The notes beneath the pieces are model-generated. The model saw only the letters and a list, made by a program, of their open reading frames with translations. It made no database searches and was not told the origin of the DNA. Positions 37,484-46,990 of a stretch of DNA of 64,000 nucleotides are shown here, piece by piece (the first letter of the stretch is position 1; each line of letters opens with the position of its first letter). The position numbers and the translations under genes are program-made. This DNA is from Methylocapsa acidiphila B2 (lineage in GTDB: Bacteria; Pseudomonadota; Alphaproteobacteria; Rhizobiales; Beijerinckiaceae): assembly GCF_000427445.1 (NCBI RefSeq), contig NZ_KE386496.1, positions 2,619,504 through 2,683,503 of the forward strand. The letters run 5' to 3'.

Positions 37484-40150
37484 ATGACGACACATGAAGA
37501 CAGCATGAGCCTGACGCCGCCGCCCGAGCCGACGGCCTCGGGTCTGATCGCCAGAGCGATCGTCGCGATCGTAATCGCGTGCAAACGCTTCAAATGGGTG
37601 GTTCTCGCCCTCGCGGTGGTCGCGACGCTGTTTTCAGCGCGCTACGCCGCCCTGCATTTCAAGATCAACACCAACACCAATGATTTCATCTCCGCCAAGC
37701 TGAAATGGCGGCAAAACCTCGCCGCCGTGGACAACGCCTTTCCACAGCGCAAGGATCAGATCCTGGTCGTGATCGACGGCGCCACGCCCGAGCTCGCCGA
37801 TTCGGCGGCCCGGCGCCTAACCGAAAAGCTCGCCGCGCGGCCCGATCTTTTCCAATCGGTCCTGCGGCCCGACGGCGGCGCCTATTTCAATCGAAACGGC
37901 CTGATGTTCATGCCGGTCGCCGAGCTTCAACGCACCACGGACGAACTCTTCAGAGCGCAGCCCTTCCTCGGCGCCCTAGTGTCCGATCCGAGCCTGCGCG
38001 GAATCATGGACGCCTTCGCCTTCATCAATCGGGGCGTGCGGGCCAAGGCTGGCACGCTCGACGATTTCGATCGGCCGATGGCGGCGCTCGCGGGCGCCTT
38101 CGATGGCCTGCTCGCCGGCCGGCCGACCTTTTTCTCCTGGCGGAGCCTGATGACCGGCCAGGCGCCCGATCCGCGCGAGCTGCGCCGCTTCATCGAGACC
38201 AAGCCGCGGCTCGATTACGCCGCGCTGCAGCCCGGCGCGGTCCCATCGGATTTCATCCGCCAGAGCGCCGAGGCGCTCGGTCTATCCCCTGCCGCTGGCG
38301 TAACCGTGCGGTTGACTGGCCTCGTGCCGCTGGCCGACGAAGAATTCGCGACGGTCGAGCAAGGGGCCGGTTGGAACGGCGCCGCAACCGCCCTGATCGT
38401 CTTATTCATCATTTGGCGAGCGCTGAAATCGAAGCGCATCGTCGCCGCCGTCGCCTTGAGCGTCGCCGCGGGCCTCGCCATCACCGCGGCGGTCGGGCTG
38501 ATGATGGTCGGCGCCCTTAATCTCATATCGGTCGCTTTCGCCGTTCTCTTCGTCGGCATCGGCGTCGATTTCGGCATCCAGTTCAGCGTGCGCTACCGCG
38601 CGGAGCGCCATGTCGAGCCTGATTTCGACAAGGCGCTGCGCCGCGCCGCCGCGAAATCCGGACGACCCTTGGCGCTGGCCGCCGCCGCCACCGCCGCCGG
38701 CTTTTATTCCTTCCTGCCGACCGATTATCGCGGCGTGTCGGAGCTCGGCCTCATCGCCGGGACGGGCATGTTCATCGCCTTTTTTTCCGCGATCACGGTT
38801 CTGCCCGCCCTGCTCGCGATCTTTCGGCCTCCTGCAGAACAAGAACCGGTCGGCTATAAGTTCCTGGCCCCTGTCGATGAATTCATGGCCACGCATCGCT
38901 ATGCGATCGTCATCGGCACGCTGACCATAGCCTTGGCCGGCGCGCCCTTGCTGCGCCACCTGCATTTCGACTTCAACCCGCTCAACTTGCGCAGCAGCAC
39001 CGTCGAATCCGTCTCGACCTTGCTCGATTTGATGAAGAACCCCTCGACCGACCCCAATATGATCGACGTCCTCGCGCCTTCGCTCAAGGAGGTCCCAGCC
39101 CTCGCGGCGCGTTTGCGCAGCTTGCCCGAGGTGGCGCAGGTGACCGACCTTTTGAGCCTCGTTCCCGACGACCAGGATCAGAAGCTCGCGATCATCCACA
39201 AGGCTGCGCTGGTCCTCGGCCCTGTGCTCGATCCCCGCCGCGCCCGCCCTGCGCCGACCGACGCCGAGGATGTGGCGGCGATGCGCCGCGCCGCCGATTC
39301 CTTCGCGGCGACCGCCGGCGACGCTCCGGGAAAGGGCGCGGACGACGCCCGTCGTCTCGCCGATTTGATTCGGAAGATGGCCGATGCGCCCCCCGAACGA
39401 CGGGAGGCCGCCCGCGCCGCCCTTCTACCCGGCCTCGACACAATGCTCGATCTCTTGCGCCAGTCGCTGAACGCGCAAAAGGTGACGACCGCGTCGATTC
39501 CGCCGGAATTGATGCGCAACTGGGTGAGCGCCGACGGCCGCGCGCTGATCGTCGCGGCCCCAACCGGCAACCCGAACGACAATGAGAATCTCAAGCGCTT
39601 CGCCAAGGCGATCGAGGCGATCGATCCCAACGCCACCGGTCAGCCGATCGCCATCCAAGAATCCGGAAACACGGTCGTGCACGCCTTTGTCGAGGCGGGC
39701 GTCTGGGCGCTGCTTTCGATCAGCGTGCTCTTGCTGTTCGTCCTGCGGCGGGTGACTGACGTGCTCCTGACTTTGGTGCCACTGCTCCTGGCGGGCGTCG
39801 TCACGCTCGAGATCACCGTCTTGATCGGCTTACCGCTCAATTTCGCCAATATCATCGCCTTGCCCTTGCTTCTCGGCCTCGGCGTCGCCTTCAAGATCTA
39901 TTTTGTGATGGCCTGGCGAGCGGGCACGACCAACCTCCTGCAATCAAGCCTGACGCGCGCGGTCTTTTTCAGCGCCATGACCACGGCGACCGCCTTCGGC
40001 AGCCTATGGCTCTCAAATCACCCCGGAACGTCGAGCATGGGCAAGCTTCTCGCCTTGTCCCTCCTCTGCACCCTGGCGGCGGCCGTCCTGTTTCAGCCGG
40101 CGCTGATGGGCCCGCCCCGACATGTGAACAAGGAAGGGGAGAGCGCTTGA
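37484..40150 (+). CDS. hpnN: Hopanoid transporter HpnN (RND/MMPL family)
   Basis: This 888-residue inner-membrane protein belongs to the RND superfamily. It has an N-terminal helix (about 32-52), a periplasmic domain starting INTNTNDFISAKLKWR, a first bundle of helices with VGIGVDFGIQFSVRYR (about 355), a second periplasmic domain, and a final helix bundle with ADSMFFSA-like positions (SLTRAVFFSAMTTATAFGSL). HpnN moves hopanoids from the inner to the outer membrane. ATG 37484 or ATG 37505 could be the start. It closes the hopanoid region. Confidence 0.92.
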   Translation: MTTHEDSMSLTPPPEPTASGLIARAIVAIVIACKRFKWVVLALAVVATLFSARYAALHFKINTNTNDFISAKLKWRQNLAAVDNAFPQRKDQILVVIDGATPELADSAARRLTEKLAARPDLFQSVLRPDGGAYFNRNGLMFMPVAELQRTTDELFRAQPFLGALVSDPSLRGIMDAFAFINRGVRAKAGTLDDFDRPMAALAGAFDGLLAGRPTFFSWRSLMTGQAPDPRELRRFIETKPRLDYAALQPGAVPSDFIRQSAEALGLSPAAGVTVRLTGLVPLADEEFATVEQGAGWNGAATALIVLFIIWRALKSKRIVAAVALSVAAGLAITAAVGLMMVGALNLISVAFAVLFVGIGVDFGIQFSVRYRAERHVEPDFDKALRRAAAKSGRPLALAAAATAAGFYSFLPTDYRGVSELGLIAGTGMFIAFFSAITVLPALLAIFRPPAEQEPVGYKFLAPVDEFMATHRYAIVIGTLTIALAGAPLLRHLHFDFNPLNLRSSTVESVSTLLDLMKNPSTDPNMIDVLAPSLKEVPALAARLRSLPEVAQVTDLLSLVPDDQDQKLAIIHKAALVLGPVLDPRRARPAPTDAEDVAAMRRAADSFAATAGDAPGKGADDARRLADLIRKMADAPPERREAARAALLPGLDTMLDLLRQSLNAQKVTTASIPPELMRNWVSADGRALIVAAPTGNPNDNENLKRFAKAIEAIDPNATGQPIAIQESGNTVVHAFVEAGVWALLSISVLLLFVLRRVTDVLLTLVPLLLAGVVTLEITVLIGLPLNFANIIALPLLLGLGVAFKIYFVMAWRAGTTNLLQSSLTRAVFFSAMTTATAFGSLWLSNHPGTSSMGKLLALSLLCTLAAAVLFQPALMGPPRHVNKEGESA

Positions 40151-40278
40151 GGCGGCAGGGCGAGGGCGCGGCGACGGCTTCCGTTCCGCTCACGCCCATT
40201 CGATTCGAACCATCGCGACGGACAGCTAAACCTGCCTCGTCGATCGGGAATCTCCAATTCTGGATCGCTCCCGCGGGT

Positions 40279-40824
40279 CTATTGAACAACCCGGTAGCGT
40301 GGCGCGTTATTGCCTTCATTGGCGCCTCCGGTGGCTGCGCCGAGCGTGTTGAGATCGTTCATGCCGCCGGTTCCGGCGCCGATCGCCGTCCCGTTGATTC
40401 CGCCCGTATTAATGCCGATGCCGGCCGCGGCCGTATCCTTGATGCCGCCGCTGCCGGCCCCGAGCCCACGACCCACGCCATTGACGCCGCCCGTGGTGCT
40501 GCCCCAAGATGCTCCGTCCTTGATGCCGCCGGTGCCCACGCCGATCGCGCTCGCGTTGACGCCGCCGACGGCATTCCCCATTCCGAGACCGAGACCGCCG
40601 GTCCCGGCGCCGATATGGCCTTGCCCGCTGATGACGGCCGGGGAGCGAGCGCGATTGCCCAAGACGTTTCCTTGGGATCCGGCGGCGCCGGCGCCGGCCC
40701 CCAGGCCCGTGCCGGCGATGCCCCCGCCGCGATTGATAACCGGCGTCTGGCTCGTCTGCTGCCCGAGCACGGCCGACGACGCTCCGAGAATCAAGACCAT
40801 GCTCGAGACGAGTTGGATGCGCAT
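40279..40824 (-). CDS. Secreted glycine-rich repeat protein
   Basis: The 181-residue product starts with a signal peptide (MRIQLVSSMVLILGASSAVLG). A strong AAGGAGGAGGGCAG ribosome site precedes ATG 40824, which decides the start over the longer frame. The mature part is a degenerate Gly/Ala/Asn repeat with units such as GVGTGGIKDG, GAGSGGIKDT, GINTGGINGT and GAGTGGMND, about 15-20 residues apart. This looks like an extracellular structural or surface protein. No family is recognised. It lies convergent to hpnN. Confidence 0.75.
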   Translation of the reverse strand: MRIQLVSSMVLILGASSAVLGQQTSQTPVINRGGGIAGTGLGAGAGAAGSQGNVLGNRARSPAVISGQGHIGAGTGGLGLGMGNAVGGVNASAIGVGTGGIKDGASWGSTTGGVNGVGRGLGAGSGGIKDTAAAGIGINTGGINGTAIGAGTGGMNDLNTLGAATGGANEGNNAPRYRVVQ

Positions 40825-40989
40825 CTGCCCTCCTCCTTGGCGACGAAACCGTCGACTCGCCAGCCATTCCGCCGAGCTTTGCCCAAAATCCTTAACCGGC
40901 ATCCTTCGCGCGGCGTTGGCCCCTCCGAGTCCGCTGGACGCCGGCCCGATCAAGCCATTATCAACCGCAAAACGGCGAATTTCGGGAGC

Positions 40990-43900
40990 TCAACCGTCAG
41001 GCTTGGCCTTCTCTTCAAGTTGCGCCTTGAGGGCCGCCAGCTTGGCGAAGGGTGAATTAGGGTCCGGCGCGCGTTCGGCCTGCCTCTTTTCGCCGCCGAA
41101 CGAGCCGCTGCGCCCGTGGCGACGATCGTCGCCGCCCCGCGTCTGGCTTCTCTCCTCATTGCGATCGCTGGATGGACCAGCGAAGCGGCCTTTTGTTTGG
41201 CCTTGAGGCGGCCGCCCGTTCCCGTGGCCGTTTCGGCGCTGATCCGGCCCCGCCGTACCGCGCCCTGCGCCCGGCCTCCCTTCGGCCGCGCCCCCTTCGC
41301 CGCGTTTTCGTTCCGGACGGCGCCGGTCTTGACTCGGCGGTCGGGCGGCCGCGTCGCCTTGCGGTTCGCCGATGGCCCCGGCCGCTTCGCCGACGGGCGG
41401 TCCGCGCCGCGCGCCTCGGTTCGCGCGCGGCTCGGGCCGGCGACCATGGTGATGCTGACGATGTGGTCGCCAAACCTCGATCAAGGTTGGCTCGGACTCG
41501 GCCGAAACTTCGGCCGGCTGAGCCGGATCACCCGCAGAGTCGGAGACCGCCGCTATCTCGGGCGAGGTCTCGGCCTCTTCAGAAACGATCGCCGAGGCGT
41601 CCGCCGCGACGGCCTCAGCCTCGTCCGTCGACAGTGAATCGGCCTGATCCCCTGATGGCTCGGGGGCGTCCTCGGGCTGCGCCGCGCGCTCTTCCGCTTC
41701 ATCGGCGAACTCGGCGCGCGCTTCGTCGATCTGCTCGGGGGATGCATCGGACTCTAGCTCCGACGCCTCGGTAGGCGCGAGAGCGACTTCGGCTTGCTCC
41801 GCTCCATCTTGCGCCTGCTCGCGCGGGTCGGCGTCCGCCATAAGCTCGGCCGTTGCCGCAAACTGCGCGGCGTCTGATTCGGGCTCGGACGCCTCCGCTG
41901 ACGCGGCGCTCGGCCCCCGCACGGGTTCGATCGCCGCCTTGGGGACGAGCGTCGCCGTGATCGCGGGACCCTTGCGGCGCTCGAGAACATAGCCCAGAGA
42001 CCGCAGGATCGACGCGAAGCTCTCGCCCGAACAGCCGGCGAGCGACGTCATTCCGACGGTGACGACAAACCCGTCGCCGTCAGCGGTCCCCGCCGGCGGA
42101 TCGCCCGGGGTCAGGCCCGGACGATAGGACACCGCGGGACGAATCAGATCGGCGAGACGCTCGAGAATATCGACCCTGACCGCGCGGTCGCCGCAAACGC
42201 GGAAGCCCGCGGCGCGATAAAATCCTTTGGGAACGTCCTTGTCGGCGACGAAGGAGGTCCGGCCGGACGAGGCGAGATGGGGCACGTCTTCAAGGCCTTT
42301 GACCTCATCGACGCCGCCATTTTTCAACGCCCAGAGCTGAGCAGCGAGCGCGCGGGGCGCCGGCTTCACGAGATTGGGAAGATAAAGGTGATAGGCGCCG
42401 AAACGGACGCCGAACTTCCGCAGCGCTGCGCGCGCCTCCTGCGAAAGCGCCTTGACGTCATCGGCGACGCGGGCCCGCTCGAGAACGCCAAGCGATTCGG
42501 CGATTTGGAAGGCGATGCCTCTGGCTATGCCCTCGAGCCCTTCGCCGGCTTCGAGTTCGGCGAGCGGGCCGAGCAGCTTCTTCACATGCTGGGCGAGCCA
42601 GAGCGCCAGACGGCGCTGGACCATTTCAAGCGCCGGGCCGGACAATTGCTCGTCGGACAGGACGCGCAGGCTCGGCTCGAGCATATGCGCGCCCGCGGCG
42701 ATCTTCGCCACCGGCTCGCCGAGCCAACGAATAATTCCGTCATTGGCGAGAACGAACGCCTCGTCGACGGCCTCGTTGACGCGGGCGGCGCGGCCTTCGA
42801 TCTCGCTGACAAGCGCCTTTTGCGCCGCCGCGTTGAGGGCCTTGGCGGCCTCCCCGGCCGCGTGCGGATCGGCGGTGAAACGAAATCCGTTCAGTTGGCC
42901 GACGTGCTGGCCCTCGACGATGACGTCGCCGCTTTGGGTGACTTCCGCTTCCAGCATGGCGTTCTCTCTTAAGCGTCGCATCAACACGCTCGTCCGGCGG
43001 TCGACAAACCTTTGGGCCAATCGTTCGTGCAAGGCGTCCGATAATGTGTCCTCTACCTGACGCGTGACGCCCTGCCAATGCTCAGGATCGCGCAACCAGT
43101 CGGAACGGTTGGCGATGAAGGTCCATGTCCGCACTTGGGCGATGCGGGCGGAGAGCGCGTCTAGGTCTCCGTCGATGCGGTTCAACGCGTCGATATGGCG
43201 GGCGAACCAATCGTTGGGGATGTGGCCGGCCCGCACGACGAAGCCATAGACGGAGAGGACGAGTTCCGCGTGCGCCGCCGGGGCGAGCTTTCGATAATCC
43301 GGAATCTGGCAACATTCCCAGAGCCGGGCGATGTCCGCCCGCGTCTTGGCCTCGCGGATCACTTTTTCATCGCGCGCGACTATATCGAGAACCAATTGGT
43401 CCTCCGCGAGCGGCGCGCGGGCGAGGCCCGCCTGCTTCGGCAAAACGTCGAGAGACGCGGCGAGATCCGCGATCGAGGAGAAATCGAGGTCCGAATTGCG
43501 CCATTGCAGCATCCGGACGGGGTCGAAACGGTGGTCCTCGAGCGCTTCGACGAGTTCCGGATCGAATGGCGGACAGCGCCCGGTCGTGCCGAAGGCGCCG
43601 TCGCGGAGGTGGCGCCCCGCGCGCCCGGCAATCTGGCCGAATTCGGCCGGATTGAGCCTGCGATATTGCCAGCCGTCGAACTTTCTGTCGCCGGCGAAGG
43701 CGATTTGGTCGACATCGAGATTGAGCCCCATGCCGATCGCGTCTGTGGCGATGATGTAATCGACGTCGCCGCTTTGAAACAACTCGACCTGAGCATTGCG
43801 GGTGCGCGGCGAGAGCGCGCCCAGCACGACCGCGGCGCCGCCGCGCTGACGCCTTATCCATTCGGCGATCGCATAGACCTCCTCGGCGGAAAAGGCGACG

Positions 43901-44439
43901 ATCGCGCTACGGCGCGGCAAGCGGGTCATCTTCTTGTCGCCGGCGAAGCTCAGCTTGGACAGGCGCGGGCGCGAAAGGATGCGCGCGCCAGGCAAGAGCT
44001 CCTGGACAGCGCGCTGCATGGTCGCCGCGCCGATGAGCAAAGTCTCCTCGCGGCCGCGGCGGTTCAGGAGCCTGTCAGTGAAGACATGGCCGCGGTCGAG
44101 ATCGGCGGCGAGCTGAATTTCATCAATCGCCACAAAGGCGAGATCGAGGTCGCGCGGCATGGCCTCGACGGTCGAGATCCAATAGCGCGCTGATTTGGGC
44201 TTGATCTTCTCCTCGCCGGTGATCAGAGCCACGGCGCCGGAGCCGACCTTTTCGACGCAGCGATTATAGACCTCGCGCGCCAATAGCCGGAGCGGCAGGC
44301 CGATCATCCCGCTCGGATAGGAGAGCATCCGCTCGATGGCGTAATGGGTCTTGCCGGTGTTCGTCGGGCCGAGCAAGACGCTCACCCCTCTGGCGCGATC
44401 CAGCGGGTGCGGTTTGGCGGCCGGAAAAGAAATGTTCAT
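40990..44439 (-). CDS. SUV3/MgpS-like superfamily II RNA helicase with long disordered tail
   Basis: This 1149-residue protein has Walker A LLGPTNTGKTHYA (about 18-30), the DEAD-equivalent AIDEIQLA (about 105), SAT-like IGAATM, and motif VI IAGRAGRHLRDG (about 275). This is the arrangement of SUV3-type RNA helicases common in Alphaproteobacteria. The last 300 residues are first very acidic (Ala/Glu/Asp), then basic with Arg/Gly/Gln. That gives a disordered, RNA-binding-like tail which ends in a helix, PFAKLAALKAQLEEKAK. ATG 44439 was chosen over ATG 44469 because it starts just before the conserved core. Confidence 0.88.
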   Translation of the reverse strand: MNISFPAAKPHPLDRARGVSVLLGPTNTGKTHYAIERMLSYPSGMIGLPLRLLAREVYNRCVEKVGSGAVALITGEEKIKPKSARYWISTVEAMPRDLDLAFVAIDEIQLAADLDRGHVFTDRLLNRRGREETLLIGAATMQRAVQELLPGARILSRPRLSKLSFAGDKKMTRLPRRSAIVAFSAEEVYAIAEWIRRQRGGAAVVLGALSPRTRNAQVELFQSGDVDYIIATDAIGMGLNLDVDQIAFAGDRKFDGWQYRRLNPAEFGQIAGRAGRHLRDGAFGTTGRCPPFDPELVEALEDHRFDPVRMLQWRNSDLDFSSIADLAASLDVLPKQAGLARAPLAEDQLVLDIVARDEKVIREAKTRADIARLWECCQIPDYRKLAPAAHAELVLSVYGFVVRAGHIPNDWFARHIDALNRIDGDLDALSARIAQVRTWTFIANRSDWLRDPEHWQGVTRQVEDTLSDALHERLAQRFVDRRTSVLMRRLRENAMLEAEVTQSGDVIVEGQHVGQLNGFRFTADPHAAGEAAKALNAAAQKALVSEIEGRAARVNEAVDEAFVLANDGIIRWLGEPVAKIAAGAHMLEPSLRVLSDEQLSGPALEMVQRRLALWLAQHVKKLLGPLAELEAGEGLEGIARGIAFQIAESLGVLERARVADDVKALSQEARAALRKFGVRFGAYHLYLPNLVKPAPRALAAQLWALKNGGVDEVKGLEDVPHLASSGRTSFVADKDVPKGFYRAAGFRVCGDRAVRVDILERLADLIRPAVSYRPGLTPGDPPAGTADGDGFVVTVGMTSLAGCSGESFASILRSLGYVLERRKGPAITATLVPKAAIEPVRGPSAASAEASEPESDAAQFAATAELMADADPREQAQDGAEQAEVALAPTEASELESDASPEQIDEARAEFADEAEERAAQPEDAPEPSGDQADSLSTDEAEAVAADASAIVSEEAETSPEIAAVSDSAGDPAQPAEVSAESEPTLIEVWRPHRQHHHGRRPEPRANRGARRGPPVGEAAGAIGEPQGDAAARPPSQDRRRPERKRGEGGAAEGRPGAGRGTAGPDQRRNGHGNGRPPQGQTKGRFAGPSSDRNEERSQTRGGDDRRHGRSGSFGGEKRQAERAPDPNSPFAKLAALKAQLEEKAKPDG

Positions 44440-45024
44440 CAATTTCTCGACCCGGGAAAGGCGGCGCAAGACCGCATGGGCGCGGGGGTCAAAATCTCCG
44501 ACGGCGGCGCGGAACGACCGGCGCCTCGGATGAGGTCGGATTGGGCGTCAGGCGGTCGACTTCAGTTTGCGCGCTCCTCGTATGTTCGCCTAATCGAAAC
44601 GGTCTCGTCTAAATTCAATGGGTTGGAGCCGCTCGGCTCTCGATCTCGCCTCTTTTCGCCCGCCGATGGCAGAGGCTTGATAGGTCCCAAACAGGTTTCG
44701 CGGACGGATGCCGGCGCGTTCTTCTGTATCACAATGGTTCGGCGTCGAGCAGAGTTCTTTACGCCTCGAACGTCAGACGAACGAATCGCGGCCGAATCGC
44801 CGACTTCGGTCGAGTCTGGCTTTGTTCACCGCAAGATGTGGGGATCAGCGCGCCCGTGCGGGCTAACTCTTGAGAAAACCGTCTCTTGAGCTGCATGATG
44901 ATGGCGCAGCAGAGCAAGCCGCGCGGAGACTCGGAACCGCCCTCATGTCAACCGAGCAAAAAACGAGAGGTCCGAGGCGCGCCGGGCCGGCGCCAAGGCG
45001 CGCCTTCCGAAGAGGGCGCGGAGC
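44440..45024. other. Spacer upstream of helicase, no gene seen
   Basis: These 585 bases lie between the helicase start and the RlpA-like stop. Frames over 44344-44889 are interrupted shadows with no ribosome site. No RNA gene was recognised. Confidence 0.45.
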
Positions 45025-45339
45025 CTATGGATTCGACAGCGTCTCCATGCTGACCCTTGCGACGCCTGCGCGCCGAAAGCCCAAGGCGTCCGCGGCCCCG
45101 GTTGAGACGTCTACGATTCGACCGCCGACAAAAGGCCCACGATCATTGACGACGAGCACCACCGAGCGCCGATTGGACAGATTGGTGACCCGCACATGGG
45201 TTCCCAAAGGCAGGGACCGATGAGCGCAAGTCATATGTCCCCGTCCCGAGTAATAAGACGCCTTGCCGGTCCAGCTTTGCGCGCTCGCCGGATGACTAAC
45301 AATAATGGACAGCAAAACAACCGTGATAGGTAACCTCAA
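45025..45339 (-). CDS. RlpA-like double-psi beta-barrel protein
   Basis: The 104-residue protein has a signal peptide (MRLPITVVLLSIIVSHPASAQ) and then one DPBB domain: GKASYYSGRG, THVRVTNLSNRRSVVLVV, NDRGPFVGGRIVDVS and AADALGF. This is the RlpA pattern (septal lytic transglycosylase-like). The SPOR domain of full RlpA is absent, so it is a short secreted form. The start is TTG 45339, with GGAG seven bases before it. Confidence 0.85.
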   Translation of the reverse strand: MRLPITVVLLSIIVSHPASAQSWTGKASYYSGRGHMTCAHRSLPLGTHVRVTNLSNRRSVVLVVNDRGPFVGGRIVDVSTGAADALGFRRAGVARVSMETLSNP

Positions 45340-45932
45340 TGATCATCTCCATTTGCGCTTTATGACCCGCGCTTTGTCAGGCATTACTCAGGCGCTACAT
45401 GGAAGATGTGATCACAAGTTGGCGATATACATAGGCTATAGGTACGAGATCCTAGTCTCAGTCTATGCTTTAGAGGCTCTGTATTGAATTCGTCATTTCA
45501 GTGTAATCTTGGCCCGCCGGGGCCTCGTCACAGCTTCGAACCTAATCAGCGCGACGGCTCGAGTCCGCAGTAACCGCAGCTTGCGATATGAACAGACGAG
45601 CGGAACGCGGCTGCGGACCGGGCATGCGGAGGATTTCCGCGCCAGTCGGCGTTGTTGCAAGGATGAAGACGCGCGGGATTCGGCTCGATTGGCGCCGACC
45701 GGACCGCGCTCGACAATGAAGGAAAGCACACCGCGATCTCGCGCGCGGAGACAGCGGCCTCGCCAGATTTATGTCTGCGTCATTCGATCAGATCATGGTC
45801 TAATCGACGCTGCGATCTCAGCGCAGATGTGGCTTGGCAAAAATTTGGTCGACCGAATGAGACATTCGGTCGACCAACTCGATCAGGCTCTAGTGGATAA
45901 ACCTGGGCGTAGAATTTTCGACGCGAGGATCT
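45340..45932. other. Spacer downstream of the nif cluster
   Basis: This 593-base spacer lies between the last nif-cluster gene and the RlpA-like gene. Apart from the terminator hairpin at 45840-45877 it holds no recognisable gene. The stretch at 45340-45490 is AT-richer and may carry the rlpA-like promoter. Confidence 0.5.
45840..45877 (-). terminator. Strong hairpin-T terminator of the nif cluster
   Basis: TTGGTCGACCGAATG (45845-45859) and CATTCGGTCGACCAA (45863-45877) form a perfect 15-bp stem with a 3-base loop. Read on the minus strand, the stem is followed by ATTTTTG, so it is a good intrinsic terminator 56 bases after the last gene's stop. Its core is shared with the 120-bp repeat at 21954-22073. 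Confidence 0.8.
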
Positions 45933-46523
45933 TCAGACCGGCCGATTTTCGTTCGGATTGCGAACTGGACCCATCCGCTTCAAGCCTTCCTCGTAGCTGA
46001 TAACCTCCCAGTCGGCGTCGAACTCAAGCGCCTTCTCGGTGATATAATCCATCTTGCCGGCCGTATTGAGCTTCTTGATGTCGTTCTTATCGATGAAGAG
46101 CAATTCCAGGAATTCATTATAGGCGGTCGCTTCGCCGATCGGGAGGCAGTAGAAGGTCACGTCCCCCATCGGGATGCGATATTTGCACAAAAGATCCTGA
46201 TTGTTCGAATAGATGAAATATTTCCCGCCGGGCTTGAAGAACTCGCCGAGGACTTCCATCGTCAGCTGCAGATATTCGAACGAAAGGAGATAGCACATGA
46301 AGACTTCAAAAGAAGACGAGCCCTCCTTCGTCGTCACGAAGGCCTGCCAAATCGACAGTTCCGGAGGCCGCTTTTCATCGGCCATGCTGGTCTGAAACTT
46401 CAACGCGATCTCGCCGCGGAACCCGAACCGGCCGGGGCTGATTTCTTCCTTGATGATCGGATGCGTCAGACGTCCCTCGGTTTCAAGGCGCGCGAAGACT
46501 GTGTTCTCTATTTTGAGCGTCAT
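45933..46523 (-). CDS. Nif-cluster protein of unknown function
   Basis: The 196-residue soluble protein (MTLKIENTVFARLETEGRL.., ending NPNENRPV) has alternating strands and helices and no membrane segment. Its three Cys (MCYLLS, LLCKYR, FYCLPI) are scattered, so no cluster motif is seen. ATG 46523 has ACGGGAA nearby; ATG 46541 is also possible. It overlaps the end of the globin gene by about 41 bases and closes the nif run before a terminator. It is therefore very likely co-expressed with nitrogen fixation genes. I recognise no family. Confidence 0.72.
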   Translation of the reverse strand: MTLKIENTVFARLETEGRLTHPIIKEEISPGRFGFRGEIALKFQTSMADEKRPPELSIWQAFVTTKEGSSSFEVFMCYLLSFEYLQLTMEVLGEFFKPGGKYFIYSNNQDLLCKYRIPMGDVTFYCLPIGEATAYNEFLELLFIDKNDIKKLNTAGKMDYITEKALEFDADWEVISYEEGLKRMGPVRNPNENRPV

Positions 46524-46926
46524 GAGGGTTCCCGTCGTCATTGCGGACCCAGTCCGCCAATTTGTAAAAAGATTGGAGCAATTGCTCCCGTAATGCGGGA
46601 TCCGCGACAACCTCGTCAAGGGCGCCGCTCATGCAGAGCATCCAGGCGTCGCGCTCCGCCGGACCGATCCGAAACTGCATATGCCGCATCCGCAGGCGTG
46701 GATGTCCACGCTCTTGCGAATAGGCTTTCGGACCGCCGAGCCACTCGCCCAAATAGCGCTTGAGGATTTCGCCAACGGGCGCCAAGTCTTTCGCGTGCAT
46801 GGCGCGAATTAATTTGGCTTCCGGCAAGGAATCCATGCGGCGATAGAACGAATCGACGAGGGCGTCGATTGACGCCTGACCACCGATGCGCGCGAATGGC
46901 GTTGAGGGCTCTTGAGAAGACGTCAC
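46483..46926 (-). CDS. Group II truncated hemoglobin
   Basis: The 147-residue globin has FARIGGQASIDALVDSFYRRM (essentially B helix with the B9-B10 Phe-Tyr pair), the EF region YLGEWLGGPKAYSQ, the proximal His in RMRHMQF and a Trp in DAWMLCM (G8). These are marks of trHb2/GlbO. Such globins bind oxygen or NO tightly. Being inside the nif run suggests oxygen or NO management for nitrogenase. The start codon is GTG 46926. It ends inside the start of the next gene. Confidence 0.87.
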   Translation of the reverse strand: MTSSQEPSTPFARIGGQASIDALVDSFYRRMDSLPEAKLIRAMHAKDLAPVGEILKRYLGEWLGGPKAYSQERGHPRLRMRHMQFRIGPAERDAWMLCMSGALDEVVADPALREQLLQSFYKLADWVRNDDGNPHDAQNREHSLRAP

Positions 46927-46990
46927 TGCCGCGAGTCGTCTTGCAAGAGGCTCCGAGACTTTCGTCCCGGAACCTCAAGATCTGTTCTAC

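Noticed and set aside
40195-40215. GATTCGAACC, resembling an antisense tRNA T-loop
   Set aside because: No acceptor stem, anticodon arm or D-arm can be built around it on either strand.
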